A stretch of DNA of 64,000 nt from Onchocerca lupi (Eukaryota > Nematoda > Chromadorea > Rhabditida > Onchocercidae). The stretch spans positions 37,737 through 101,736 of the forward strand of contig JAOVVO010000256.1 in assembly GCA_028564675.1 (NCBI GenBank), read 5' to 3'. Shown piece after piece: positions 36,901-49,700 of the stretch; position 1 is the first letter of the stretch; the number at the start of each line of letters is the position of its first letter. The translations under genes and the position numbers were made by a program. Below the pieces are notes generated by a model. The model was given only the letters and a program-made list of their open reading frames with translations. It searched no databases and had not been told where the DNA came from.

Positions 36901-37809
36901 AAATTCTCGTCAAAATTGGGATGAAACTGACAAATTTGTAATTAAATTCAAAGAAAAAAAAAGCAGAAGTAAAATGCTCGCCCAAAGTAGAGAGACCACA
37001 GTAAGATGGTTCATCTTGCGTCAGAAAATGTGACGCTAATCGGAAGTAAATATTTGCATGTCCTGAAATATATCGAACTTTGATATCGTAATAAGAATTA
37101 TTGCAAAGAGTGAGAAGAAAAGAAAATAGAATATTTTATATTATTATGTACAAATATGAACATAAATTTATTTTAGATAAATTCATTGTATTAAAATGAT
37201 TGCACTTCCATGCCTCGAATCATCAATTGAATATTTTTAACCATTCAAATTGTAAATATGACTCAAATTAATGAAATCAATTAAATTAAATGATGATTGA
37301 TCAGATATATATATAATCAAAAATCGTGAAGTGCACAAATGAAAGTCATGATATCCGTAAATTTTCCGGGAAAGTTTTAACAGAAAAGAAATTTATTATA
37401 AATTCTGTCAAATTTCGTAAAATGGAAAGATGAAAGAAAAAGAAAGAAAAAATTCGTCTAATTTATTAGATAAAGTTCTTCAATGGAATCAATGGTTATA
37501 AAACAACGAATATTTACAAATTTTTTCAGTCAAATATTATGGTGACGAAAAAAACAAAAACATTCCAATTTTTTCCAGTTATAAAAAGAAGAATTATCTC
37601 TTTCGCAACTTTTAAATCAGTTGTCGTTTATTTTTCTTACTTTCTAAATAAATCTAAATTTTTTTGCAATCTAATGAATAAGCAGTAAAATTGAAACCTT
37701 TTACAAGACTTTCGATGAAAAGTTTTTTGCCTTCAGGTGATGCAAAATTGACACAGGATGACGGTAATTTTCGACGATAGAAATTTTCAGCTGGTAATGT
37801 ATGATGCAT
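33916..37809 (-). CDS. pcs-1: Phytochelatin synthase
   Basis: Glutathione gamma-glutamylcysteinyltransferase, which polymerises glutathione into metal-chelating phytochelatins (cadmium, arsenic, zinc detoxification). It is a papain-like clan CA enzyme. Nine exons give 397 aa: 37,809-37,698, 37,062-36,982, 36,710-36,513, 36,274-36,170, 36,042-35,890, 35,691-35,618, 35,046-34,909, 34,465-34,292 and 34,074-33,916. N-terminus ENFYRRKLP; catalytic Cys59 in PSYCGLSTL, then MVLNALEVDPGR; SPWRFYHESMLDCC; His167 in GHFSPLAAYHEG; Asp185 in DVARFKYPPHW. His-Asp spacing (18) equals that of Arabidopsis PCS1 (Cys56/His162/Asp180) and Cys-His spacing (108) is within two residues. The C-terminal region is variable: FAPRLKEWEQFLAEKEL, two hydrophobic segments (about 268-286 and 326-343), a CNSNC, and a 52-residue amphipathic helix. 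The intron after exon 2 starts with GC rather than GT. The ATG follows an acceptor ending at 37,820 by 10 bases. Confidence 0.95.
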
Positions 37810-37818
37810 ATGTTGTGT

Positions 37819-37826
37819 GCTATAAT
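37819..37826 (-). other. Likely trans-splice acceptor of pcs-1
   Basis: On the minus strand GATTATAG is followed by a 10-base leader and the ATG at 37,809. There is no other methionine upstream in frame with splice support, so this site probably defines the mRNA 5' end. Confidence 0.5.
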
Positions 37827-38340
37827 CAATAACGTTGTTATCAATGATAAGAGAAGTAAATTGTTAGAATCTAATGCTTTGGTCGTTGTGATAAGGAAAA
37901 AAATTGCTACTGCAATAATTATTATCAACTATGTGTATACAATATCATTATGACATCATATTGCTACTATCACTAGTTTGTGAATTAAAACAAACTGTTT
38001 AAATGATCAGCATTAGAAACTTTCTTCGAGTAACTAATATTTGATTTCGAATTGGGATATTAATTACTATGTCATCATTAAATAATAGGCGTTTGAATTA
38101 CGACTAATTATTAATCACTATTTTTTTTAAGATTATTCAATTTGTCATTGCAACGTATTTCCAGCTCTGATATATTTTATGAGCAGATATATGATTTAGA
38201 TTTAAAATATCATGTCATATAATTACTTTTTTAGTAAAAGTGTCAAAAAAGGAAATTCCTTCAAATCTTTTAGTTGTAACATCTATTAATAATTATAACA
38301 ATGAGCATGGCCAGCTCCACCTACTTTAAACAAAAATAGA

Positions 38341-38520
38341 GATGTTCGTTTGTTCAAAATCTTAAATTCCAAAAGTTCTTAAATATGCGCCTTATCTTTA
38401 TAAAAACACGCATCTATTCGAATGCAACGTTGCATCAAAATTTCAAATCAATCGGTGAAAAATTGAAACGTTGTGTAGGAATGAACAACGAAGATTTACA
38501 TTTTTTTTTTTTTTATATCG
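38341..38520 (+). repeat. Dispersed repeat, copy 2
   Basis: Second member of the family also found at 15,994-16,155, in the same orientation and with the same block order, including CTATTCGAATGCAACGTTGCAT, the motif GAACAACGAAGATTTACATTT and a T-rich tail. This copy has an extra segment of about 20 bp (CCTTATCTTTATAAAAAC) after the second block and is preceded by a GC-richer stretch (CATGGCCAGCTCCACCTA). Confidence 0.75.
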
Positions 38521-38932
38521 ATTATGATTTATTAGATAATTCGGAAGTTTAGATGATATAAATGTATAAATTTGATAAGACCGATCATAAATTCTGTAGA
38601 TTCCTTTATTTCATTATTCAAATATAATTATTTGATTGATTTACTAAACTCCGAAATCTTCGAATTTTCATTTAAACATATCAAAAATAAATATATGTAT
38701 ATATGCATACCAAAAAACAAATGACAATGAAGATGTTTTTTGTTCAGGAAATATCAAATTAGTCCAATTGAAGTATGACAATATCGGGTTCACAGGATAG
38801 AAATATGCAATTATTTGATTTGTATTGTCAAAATGTAACAATGATAAAAGATATTTCCTAAAAATCTTTGGAAATAAATGGCACAATCGCATTATGAAAC
38901 ATTCGCCAGGACTGAATTGTTGCTACTAAATT

Positions 38933-38981
38933 GTGTAGGCAATTAAAAAACTGATTTTACAACTTTGTTAATTGCCTACAC
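38933..38981. repeat. Perfect 14-bp inverted repeat (hairpin)
   Basis: GTGTAGGCAATTAA at 38,933-38,946 is the exact reverse complement of 38,968-38,981, with a 21-base loop. It lies in intergenic DNA upstream of pcs-1. It could be a small hairpin RNA, a MITE end or chance; no flanking duplication was seen. Confidence 0.8.
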
Positions 38982-40758
38982 GTTAATTGAGGCACTTTTG
39001 ACCAGTTTTACTAGTTTATTAATTGGACGCTCCAAATTCTAAAAGTTACCTTTATTATTTCATCATAATTCCGACTTTGCAAAGCAACTGTAAATTGATC
39101 TCACTAATCAATATTTAAGCTAAATTAGAGTAATTTTTGAAAAATTGAAATATACCTATTTCTCTTCATTCGAAAAAAAAAAAAACATCATTGTTGTCAA
39201 TTGGAAAAGAATATCACTGTTATCAATGATAACGATGATTATTATTTTTGACAATGATGATAAGAACAAAAAAAAAGAAAAAAACTAAAAAACTAAAAAA
39301 CTGATTAAAATAATAACAATACTGATGAATGACCTTTAATTGATATAATAATAACAATGATGATTATAATCAAGAAAACAACAATAGTATATCTTGAATG
39401 ACGATTAGAAGCATCGGTAGAAATGATGATAACGATTAGAATAATAATAATAGCACAAGTCATGATAACATCAACATGTAATGGTGATAATGCTAATTAA
39501 ACACCATAATCTATGATCAATACAACGATCAGACTTATAGTAACTTTAATCCGCCCTAATTGACATGTGATTTACAATTCATGACCAGTAATCATCATAA
39601 TAACAATTATATCCATAATTATAACAATTTATATGAATCGAGATAATAATTATAATGCCATTGTGACAACAATCATTTGTATGACAGATATTATTTGGAA
39701 TTAAATTTTAGGGCAAAATTTTCGGACCTTAATATTTGAAGAGTTTCGATCACATATAAATCGAATTAGTATAATAATACACAAACATAAGACTAAAATT
39801 AAAAGTAAATTTATAGGAAGCATTCAAAATTTACTTACATATTAAATTTGAAATTTGTAATGCACAAAAATAATACTTTTATTTACAATTATATATCGAT
39901 AAACTAAATACTTTCTATAGTAAATATCTCAAATAATTGAATTAACGAAAAGAAAAATTTAAGATTAAAACGAAGGCATATATTAACCGCACAATAGTTC
40001 CAAACCAGTAATCGGATCAGATAGAGAACCAAATCTTGCGAACGAAGATCAACATATTACCCAGTTCATTAACTTTCGGAAAATCAGTTAAGAAACAAAA
40101 GGAAGAAGAAATTCTAAAAAAATATTAAAACCACTAAAATATAATTCTAATAATTGAGTCCTTTTATTTCATTTCATTCAGCAGCATTCTAATAACAAAT
40201 TCAAATACGGGAAAAATCCGTACATTGAAAATCTCAATGACATTTAAATAATTACAAAATTAATTATAAAGGTTTTAAACAAAAGTTTCCATTGCTATAT
40301 CTAATCGAAAACTGATAAAGTTAAAATGCTAAATATATCAGGAACGGTTTTTTTTTTCAGAACTAAAATCCATAAATTTGTCTTTTAAGGACTCCAATAA
40401 AATAAATAAACTGAATATGTAAAACAAACTATAATACTATCTAATAACAAAATTATAAACAATTAAACAATGCTGAAAAAGATTAAAAAAAAAAACTATG
40501 GAAAAAGCTATCAGTCTTCAAAAAATTTCATAAAAATTATGCAGAAGAATTCAGGGATCGAAATGTAAAAGAATTGAAGAAAAAAGAGAAAAGCGAAAAT
40601 TTCTTAATTAATTCTTTATTTGATCAAATCCTTCCAACAACATTTATCCGAATATGTTGATAATTTTGGAACTAGAACATTTCCTTCATTATTTCGCTAG
40701 CTTTCATCAGAAAAACTAAAGCAATATGTGCAATTATCAATCACAATAATCTTAACAA

Positions 40759-43700
40759 CTAATCAACAAAAATAAGGTACTCCTTCATGTCTTCCAGAGG
40801 TGAAGATATCGGCTTTTCGTCATACAACTGCGCATCGGGAGACAATATTTTGAATTCGACTTCAGCAGAATTCACTGTTTCCGAACCTTTTCCCATCGAT
40901 TCCTTTTCAGTCGTTTTCGATAAGTCTATTGAATCAACTTCTTCCTCTTCATTTCCTTCATCACTCGATGTCATATTCGGCAGTTCTATTGCTGGATCTT
41001 TCGTAATTGTTCTCTTAACGCTATTAGTCGCCAATTTCATTCGCTGTTGTTCTAATTTTTTTGCAGCATCATGAACCTGAATTTATGTCACGCATATAAC
41101 GTAAGGAAGCTGCAGAAACAATAGCCTAATCAGTTATGCCAATGAGTTTCTTAGTTTCTTTTGATTCTTCACATAGTAACTTATCACAAAATTTTGTCGC
41201 AACATCATATTAAGTTTTTAATGTTTTTTAATGACTACTTCACCAAAAATTCTTAAAAAAGATGTCATAAATCATATTTCTTCCAGTAATTCTCATAATT
41301 ATATTAAATTTCTGCTTATTGGAAAAAAAAAAACTTCAATTCTTCTTCCTCCCGAAACTTCTAAGCTTCATAAACTTCAATTCCAAAATATCTTTCATGT
41401 TACGATAGGAACAAGAAGTCAGTAAAATTTAATCGTTATTACCTGATGAAGATAATACGGTCCACCATAATTAATCAACCAATTATACGCATATTTCGGT
41501 ATATTACTTTCAGGATTATCGTAATATGAAAGAACATAATCGAATCCTTTGCAGTCAAAAGCTTTATGAGCTCGAACTACCATTATCGACCGATAAGACT
41601 TGACACGTACATATTTTTTCTCACACCGTGGTATTATATTAGCACTATCTGTTACGGCGTAATTTGCTATTACGATACAACGATCTTTCTTATTAATATA
41701 CCTAAATATTTCAACAAATAATTCGTTTTTGCATGTTTGTTATAATATCATAATGATATACTATCATTTTAATCATTATACTTTTGGACACATGACATTT
41801 TTATGAATTTTTAACTACTATAAACCTCATTTGCTCAACTGCTATCTCATGCAAGTCTTATTCAACTTTTTTAATATAAAAATGTTTCAACACTATACGG
41901 AGTTGAAAGCAGCAATAGATAAAAGCTACACAGGAATAGCATAAACGGAAAAAATAAGCAAGCTGAATGTACTCATAACATTAAAACAGTTTGAAATTCC
42001 ATATGTAACCTTTGCAGTTGGTAGATAAGATTCGAACTAATTAGCTTAATAGTTATCACTCAGTTAAAAAACTTTGTCGAAAACTACATTCATTGCAATC
42101 TTAATATTTGGGCTAAATTATTTTGAAATATTGCATATATAAAATGAATATATAACATATCCATACATGCAATTTCCAGCCTTCATGTACTACATTTATC
42201 AATACTCATAGTTTCGCAGTAATGTTTGTGGTTCACGATAAATCTAGCTTTGAAATATTCTATATAAAAATTATTTACAGCTATTCCATTGGAATATTCC
42301 TAACAAAATAAAAAGAAGTATGGAATTTCTACAGCATCTTTCCTTCTCTCTTTATTAACAAAATTTAAATTTCGAAAACTTCAGTTATTTTATAAATTTT
42401 AAATCTGATTTTCGTTCATACCTTCGTCTCACGAAAACATATTCACGTGGGTACATTGGGTAAGGAAACTTAGCAATCCAGTGTATAAGTTCCGAATCGG
42501 TATCATCATCTTTTCGAAGTAATTCCAATTTTTCAACATTTGTATCCCATTTTTTTCGGAAAACTAAATCCATTTGAGCATCAACAAAATCACTGGCCGT
42601 TATATCACTAAAATTAGCTACGATACAGTTTTACTTGGATAATTTATAAAATTGAAATCTGTACCTCAACTGCATCGTAAAGTTTATTTATACCGAATAT
42701 TTGATAATTGTATCGCAAAGTTAAACTTTTATACTTGCATATAAAGATTTCGATTGAAAGCAATTAGATGCTAAATACAGTCTATATCATAACTACTACT
42801 AAAAATATTATGAAGCAAATGACAAATTAAACTTTTAATTATATCAGTAGGCTTAGACCTAAAGAACGGAAATGGTTTTTGATTTAAAAAAAAAAAGTAT
42901 TATAAGCAATAATTTAGAGCAAATAATATATGATTAAAAGTCCAAATTAGCGGAACAATTTAATCATTCTATGCAATCGCATCTACACACAGAGGATACA
43001 ATTGCAGATCATTATCACTGCCCAATATAGACTCACTTTTAAAATTCAATTCATCAGATAGTTTCGACGACTATTCAAATCGCTTGTCTTCATAGATTAA
43101 TAAAAGACAAAATTTTTCAGATCTTTTAAAACCAGTGAGAGAGTTTGTGCCTCATCAAACTACTGACACTACTACAATTTGATTAAGTATATAAGTCAAG
43201 TTTTTGATGAAGAAGCGAGAAATAATGTTCGTTATTATAGTTTTTCAAATAAAGTCATTGAATAGTCTTCAAAACTTACTTATATGAACCTGAGCACCGA
43301 AATTCATACAAACCGGTATCAGCATGTAACCGTCGCAGTACTTTTGAATTCTCTTCATTACGCACTACCTGAAAAAAATATCCTTCTATTACGTGAAATT
43401 CGCTTTATTTTCTGATAACATGAAGAACAGAAAGTAGAATTCTCGAGACAATAAGACAGTAAGATAAGAAAAAAGAGAAAATGATCAGATTTTGGGACAA
43501 AATAAAAGCAAAAAGTTAGAATTTTAAAATGAAAATACCTGATTCTAAAATAAAAATAAGATCAAGAGAAAAAAATGAAAAATCAAATCCGTGAGTTTTG
43601 ACGGCTCAATTAAAAGTAAGACGGTAAAGAATACCAACTTCCCAATCTTCACAATCATCATCAGTACTAGTTTTCACTTCTGCCAATATCATTTCGTCTG

Positions 43701-44244
43701 AGATTCCATTTTGATGGAATGAAAAACCTGCTGCTGTGACAGCCATCAGAAATTGAGGCCGCCAATGAAACCTATAAAACATTACATGAAATGTATTTCT
43801 CTGTAAAGGGGTAAAATATATCACATATAAAGAAATGGAAAATGAGCAAACTCTTAAATTTGGAAGCTAACAGAATGTTTGGAAGCAACATCTTCATTTG
43901 AAATACCAAATAATAACTTCTTTTCTCCTTTCAATCCTTAAAGGCATAATATATCTAATTTTCTTTTATATTTTTAATTTTCTTTTTTTTCAAGCAGTGA
44001 AAATCAAAACTGTTATGATAACTCCCACTGCAGATAGTCTAACTAAACATGCATAGTTAGTTTTCAACTTCATAATAGAAAAAAAAAAAGAAAAAAAAAC
44101 CTACCATTGCCGCCATCGTTTTTCATAATTCTTCCGTCTGATCCAAATATTCCATTTGTATAGCTGTGCTTTTCTAATCCCTTTAAAAAATAAATACAAC
44201 AATCGATTTCGAATTGCTTGTGATGATGAGCCAAACTGGTACAT
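40759..44244 (-). CDS. STARD7: STARD7-like START-domain lipid transfer protein
   Basis: Homologue of StAR-related lipid transfer protein 7, which carries phosphatidylcholine to mitochondria. Six exons give 374 aa (human 370): 44,244-44,105, 43,771-43,639, 43,368-43,280, 42,607-42,422, 41,701-41,443 and 41,076-40,759. Residues 1-47 are rich in Arg, Lys and Trp with few acidic residues (GSSSQAIRNRLLYLFFKG), like a mitochondrial presequence, followed by a short hydrophobic stretch (QFLMAVTAAGFSF). The START domain spans about 88-290: DWEVVRNEENSKVLRR, GLYEFRCSGSYNDITASDF, FRKKWDTNVEKLE, HWIAKFPYPMYPREYVFVRR, RSIMVVRAHKAFDCKGFDYV and YYDNPESNIPKYAYNW, each matching a STARD7 block. The C-terminal exon adds a long acidic Ser/Glu-rich tail (about 270-374) that differs from vertebrates. 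The 5' exon begins after TTTTCAG at about 44,301, so the leader is about 56 bases. Confidence 0.94.
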
Positions 44245-46711
44245 TAGCTAATGTATTTCAAAATTTTTAGCTTCAATTATAATCTTTTCACGAGAAATCT
44301 GAAAATTTAATGAGAAACAAGAAATTAATTTAGTGCCAAAAAACAAGAAATAAATAAATAAATAAAAAATCGGATTATATGAAATCACTTTCTTCATTTC
44401 CATTTTTTTCCCTGTTTAATACAATTAAATATGTTTAGCATTTCCTCATTATTATCTATAAGCATTTTTTCATTTTTAAACATTAATCTATGAATTCACC
44501 CACTCGCCAACATTCATTCAAATAAGGAAAAAAATACAAGCAAGGGACCGTAAAAATTTTCATATGAATGATTTGCTTTTTTTTATCTATGATTTGTTTT
44601 TCCTTCATGATCATTCTTTTTTATTATGTATATTACCAACATAGATCCATGCATCATCCGCTACTTTATTATATTATCATGATATGAGATTCGCTTTCCA
44701 AAACATGAAAATCTTATTCATATATGATATTTAAAACGGTATTATTAATCATAAGCTAACATATAAAAAGTAGGAAATGCACATATACATAACCCACTAT
44801 CATATAATTTTATCATAAATAAGAAAACAACGAGTTAAAATAGAAACAAACTAATAATAGCTTAAATTTAATTTAAGCCACTTTTTTCCAGAGAAAAGTA
44901 ATTTTATTTACAAAATAGAATAGAACTAGCCTTTTATTTTATGCTAATACTGATACTTAATAGATAATTTTGAAAGTAACATTCCCTTTCAAGATGTTAA
45001 AAAAAAAAATTACTAAGATGTCAAAAAAATCCTTTGAAGGGAAAGAAATTACTGAACAGAAAGTAATAGCATTTCATAGTTTCGAAGTATTTATGCATAT
45101 TTATCGGATAATAATCCAATTTCTTCCGGCAATAAATAATATCAATAATAATCTACGCATGTTTATTCTTCAAAATAATATGAAAGAAGCAAATTGACAA
45201 ATATGACAACATTCAAAACTTCACTAATAAATATAAAAGCATTGTTAGAATAAATAGATGAGTCAAAATAAAAATAAATTGTCATTCGAATTTGATGTCA
45301 TTATTGCTTGTAGCAATATATGGCAAAACTATTCAGACAAAAATATCATTTAATATGATTTAAATCAATATTTTATCAGAACGATAAGTACGTATTAAGT
45401 GATTTTATCCCTTAATTCATTTTGATATAAATATTACACGACCTCAATGTATTATTTCGATGAACTATTTCTTGATATGCAGAACTGTTCTAAGATTTTT
45501 TTATAACTTGTTATTCCAAGATCATAATAATCTATATAAGATTATTATAAAATCAATTATCGCTCACTTTTCGGAAAAGCAGATTAAAACTAATGCGTTT
45601 TTGAAGCATCAAATAAAAATGTTATCTCGAATAAGGAGATTTGCTTTCTGCAGATAAGTTTTCCTTCTGATTATTTTCATATGAAAATAATTCTCAAATT
45701 TTTGTCAATTGGCGACATAATAATAACCTCAACTTCAATCTTTTCATTCAACCTTCTTTAAAAATGCAACTTAAATAGAGAAATTCCATCAGATGGATAC
45801 ATAAGAATGATTTGAAGAATTTTTTAAAATAACCTAAAAGAACAGTGAAGATTTCCAGTGAAAGTGAAGTGCTGAAAGTTTTTCAAATGCATGAGAAAAC
45901 AGAAATTGCCGAAAAATTCGATATCAAAATATAGGATAGAACCTTGAATAAGAAAAGAAAAAATCAGTTGACTCTGTTTTAAATATAACCATAAAATAAG
46001 GAAATAGAAATGAAAAAAAAAAAAGTTCTTAAAAAAAGAAATCGTTATCGAAATTGTTCTCAAAAAGAGAAACGTCCGAATATAAACTTCCAAATTTTCA
46101 AACTAGCTATCTTAAATAGAACACAATGATAACTTAAACTAAAAATATATTTAAAGAAAACTTATGCACCTTCCAACAACTGAAATTAATTTTTCTGGTG
46201 AGGATGAAGAAATTGCCCCGATTTTACTGCACATAAAAATGAAATCGAAGTTTTAATTATAGTGATTGTACAGCGGATCATCACTGTCAATTTGGTAGTT
46301 TGATGAAATATTACAATTATTTACTAAACGATAGATACTAAACAGAAAAATTCTGGGACCAAAAACAATAGTTTTCAATTTTCGTTACGTTCCGAGTATT
46401 TTATGGAAATTTCAGTCACAAATTTCCGTTAAATGTTAGTAAGCAGAACTGACACACTATTCCTGCTAATAAGCAGAAATAACACTATTCTTTTCTTATA
46501 ACTAACAAGAACCTGGAAATTGAATTAGAAACATCATTAAGATATTACTAGGAACATTTTCATTTTTTCTATCAAAATCTAGATGTAGTTAGCGCAATAT
46601 GAAATTTGAAGCGCCGATATTCACAAAGCTGCTATAAGATTATTTTTAGAACTTAACTGCATCACTAACGATAAATGCATAAAGAATCATGCAGATCATT
46701 TTAGTAATCGA
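44245..46711. other. Intergenic region STARD7 homologue to ERMP1
   Basis: About 2.5 kb of AT-rich sequence upstream of the STARD7-like start and downstream of the ERMP1 stop. Only short, composition-driven open frames are present. A local direct duplication (AAGCAGAA...ACACTATTC) occurs at about 46,441-46,492. No gene, RNA gene or promoter element could be supported. Confidence 0.5.
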
Positions 46712-49700
46712 TTAAAATGTGTGCACCACAATTTCGGAAACCCCAGCAGTAGCTGTCATTGCCCATTTCCACCAACCTACAGCCAAATGTGGTGTCTTCC
46801 GGCGTGACTCAATTAATGATCGGAGTTGAATAAGAGTATCGGAATATTGATGAGGCCCTGAAAAATAAGACTTCATCAAAATATGCAAGTTTTTCGACAT
46901 TGCAACTTATAATTATTACGAATTACAATTATCGAAAGTTCTAAAATGTTTTTGCATTTGGAACGTATAACAGTAGTTAACTTTTAAAAATATTCATTAT
47001 TTGCTTCACATATTGTATTGCTTTGCTAATTCAAGCAATAAAATACTACTAAGATGCCATGAAATCACAATAGGTAAACTTGACATGCATATTACAATGT
47101 AAAAAATCTTCATCTTTATGATAAAAAGAATTAATTTTCGTCTTAAAAAATGCTACCTAAACATTATGGAATAAGTTGGCAATAAAAAAAATTTAATTAT
47201 CGGGAAAACAAAAAATTTTTCGATTGTGGAAATAATTAATGAATTTTTGAACTTTCAATCTCAATTCAATTCTTAAAAAAATCAAACAATTAACCGTGAG
47301 TGTAATGCGCAGCAACTGACATTTCCAAGACTGGTATTTCACTGATATTCAATGAACTGAAAACGGCACCTCTCTATAAATAAAACTATTTAGCATTATT
47401 TCCATTACATAACTTTTCTAATAAAAACTTCATATCAATATAATTCCCACACTTAATAAATTTTATCTTAGTTACGACTCCCTAATTCTGAAAACCAATA
47501 AATGACTAATTAACATAAACAAACGAAACGTTTGACGACAAATTCAAGCAGTTTAAAATATACTGATCTCTACCTAGTCTTTACTTTTTAAAATTAATTA
47601 GCGAACTTAAAATTAATCAAACAACTGATTAAGACTAATCTAAATTAACCAACCTTTTTTAGAATAATCCAGAAATTTCGTTCCTGTGGAATTTCAGCTC
47701 CACAAGTAAGAAAAACGAAATAAGTATTACGTTTACTAAAAGTATCTGGGTGGAAATTTGTGAACGACCAACTATCAATTTCAAGATCGTCCAGAGGTGT
47801 CACGTGCAACGACATTTTATCAGCACCACCCGAAATTGTAAAATTTATTCGCAGTTCAGATTTCGAAAGCAACTGTTTCTCGACATTGCTGACTCGGATA
47901 GGACTGGCTATTAGTGGCTGACCAGGCAATGGTATCCAGCGAGATTGACTGCAAATAAAAAATTTGAAAGATTGTCATGGTAAAGAGAGATAAATGACTG
48001 AACCAAGATAAATGATTGAAGAAATATTTCGATACTTCAGTAACAGTTGACAGCTTATCAGCAAATGTTGAATAGAGTGATTAAAATGATTGATTTTCAT
48101 TTATTTGATGGTTGTATCGTCATTGATTTGAATCAGTAATTCCTCCATTCCATACATTTTATCATCCCAAGCAGAAAATAAGTCAATTGATAAAAATTCT
48201 GTCACTTTTTTTTGAGGGTAATATAATAAATAAAAGCAATCATTGAATTAATTTGGTCGGTATCGAGCATACTCGTCATTCATTCTTTAAATCCAAATTA
48301 CAGGTGATTTTGAAAAAACATCGAATACCGTGGGGGAAACAGTCGATGAACAGCTGTATAATATGGAAGACGACAATACTCATCTTTAATATTACTGCAG
48401 TTTGGTTCACTGTTTCCTAAAAATTATATTAAACTAATGACGTCTGTTTTATTTTTTGAAACGTAACATCAAAACATATAAAAAAAAAAGACGAAGAATC
48501 AATGAGAAGTACCGGTCAAAAAAGTATGTTCCGGTAAATCGGTGATCCCACGATAATCTAATGTTTGTACAAACAATGCATGCTCTTGAACTGATATATT
48601 ACTTTTGAAAGAATAAATTGATCGTTTGGTATCCTGGAAAAAGTTTCATAATTTTTAGTCATAGATTTTCAAATATTCAAGAAAACAAATTTCTCGTAAT
48701 ACTCGACATAATATTAACTGAATTCTCCATGCAAAGTTCGAAAACAAAGAAAACTTATACCAATGCAACAATCCGTCTCACACGAGGGCTTTCTTCGGAG
48801 TATTTATAAGGCCAACCAAGACTTGTACAGAATAAAATTATGAAAAACAAGCTATACAACACTAATCCACATTTTGCTGGATAATCCATGCGACGGCTAA
48901 CATATATCAGATTATTCTGAAATAATAACAGATTAAAGTAATTATATTTTAAATTTCATACTTATGAAAAGCTTAGAAATCACAATTTTTTAATTTATAC
49001 TTATCAAAAAAAAAAAAAAAAAAAAGAGAAGAGGAAAATGCTGTTTAGATAAACTGAAATATAGAATTCCGTAAATTCATGAAAATAGATACGTTCGAAA
49101 ATGTGACCAGAAAAAAGCATGTTTGACCAAAATGCTCATACCGTAAAAAAAATAAAACATAATGCAGCAGATAGACTCATCAGCATTATGAGAAATTCGG
49201 GATTTACTGCTGCACCCATACGCCCTGTAAGAGGAACGACGAAGTCAAAAAGTAACATTGCTGAATAAGCATCGAATATCATTACAGGAATCGTACATAA
49301 AAGTTGTGTAATTAACAACCATTGTGGAGTGATTCCTGGAAAGAAAAATTATTTCTTTTTATTTTTCGCGAGTTTAAGTAAATTCCCATTAAAAGTTTTT
49401 CGACTAAAATTTAATGCGGACATAACATGTTTAAATGTTTTAGATTAAACTCTACCCTGTATCTTGAAAAAGAAAGAGAAAATTGAAATGAAAGTGATAC
49501 AAATATCGATTTAAGATACCAACACCAACAAATTTCCGCGAAAAAAGTTTGGAATTCTTACAGACTAAATCCATCGCCCCATTTCTATAAAATTATCTTC
49601 CGATTTACAGTGCTGAGCAGATAATAATTATTAATATTAAAAACTACTTGTTATAAATCGCATTTTTCCCAGCAGCCAAAGTAATGGATCGCGAAATAAT

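Larger units (their letters stand above)
37830..40758. other. Intergenic region pcs-1 to STARD7 homologue
   Basis: About 2.9 kb between the pcs-1 start and the STARD7-like stop, both on the minus strand. It holds the second copy of a dispersed repeat (38,341-38,520), a perfect hairpin (38,933-38,981) and TAA/GAT-rich simple sequence at about 39.2-39.7 kb. Any pcs-1 promoter lies here, but I recognise no metal-response or other element. The right end (about 40.4-40.75 kb) is probably the STARD7 3'UTR. Confidence 0.5.

Noticed and set aside
40787..41074. Plus-strand 95-codon Ser-rich open frame
   Set aside because: It is the antisense shadow of the acidic last exon of the STARD7-like gene.
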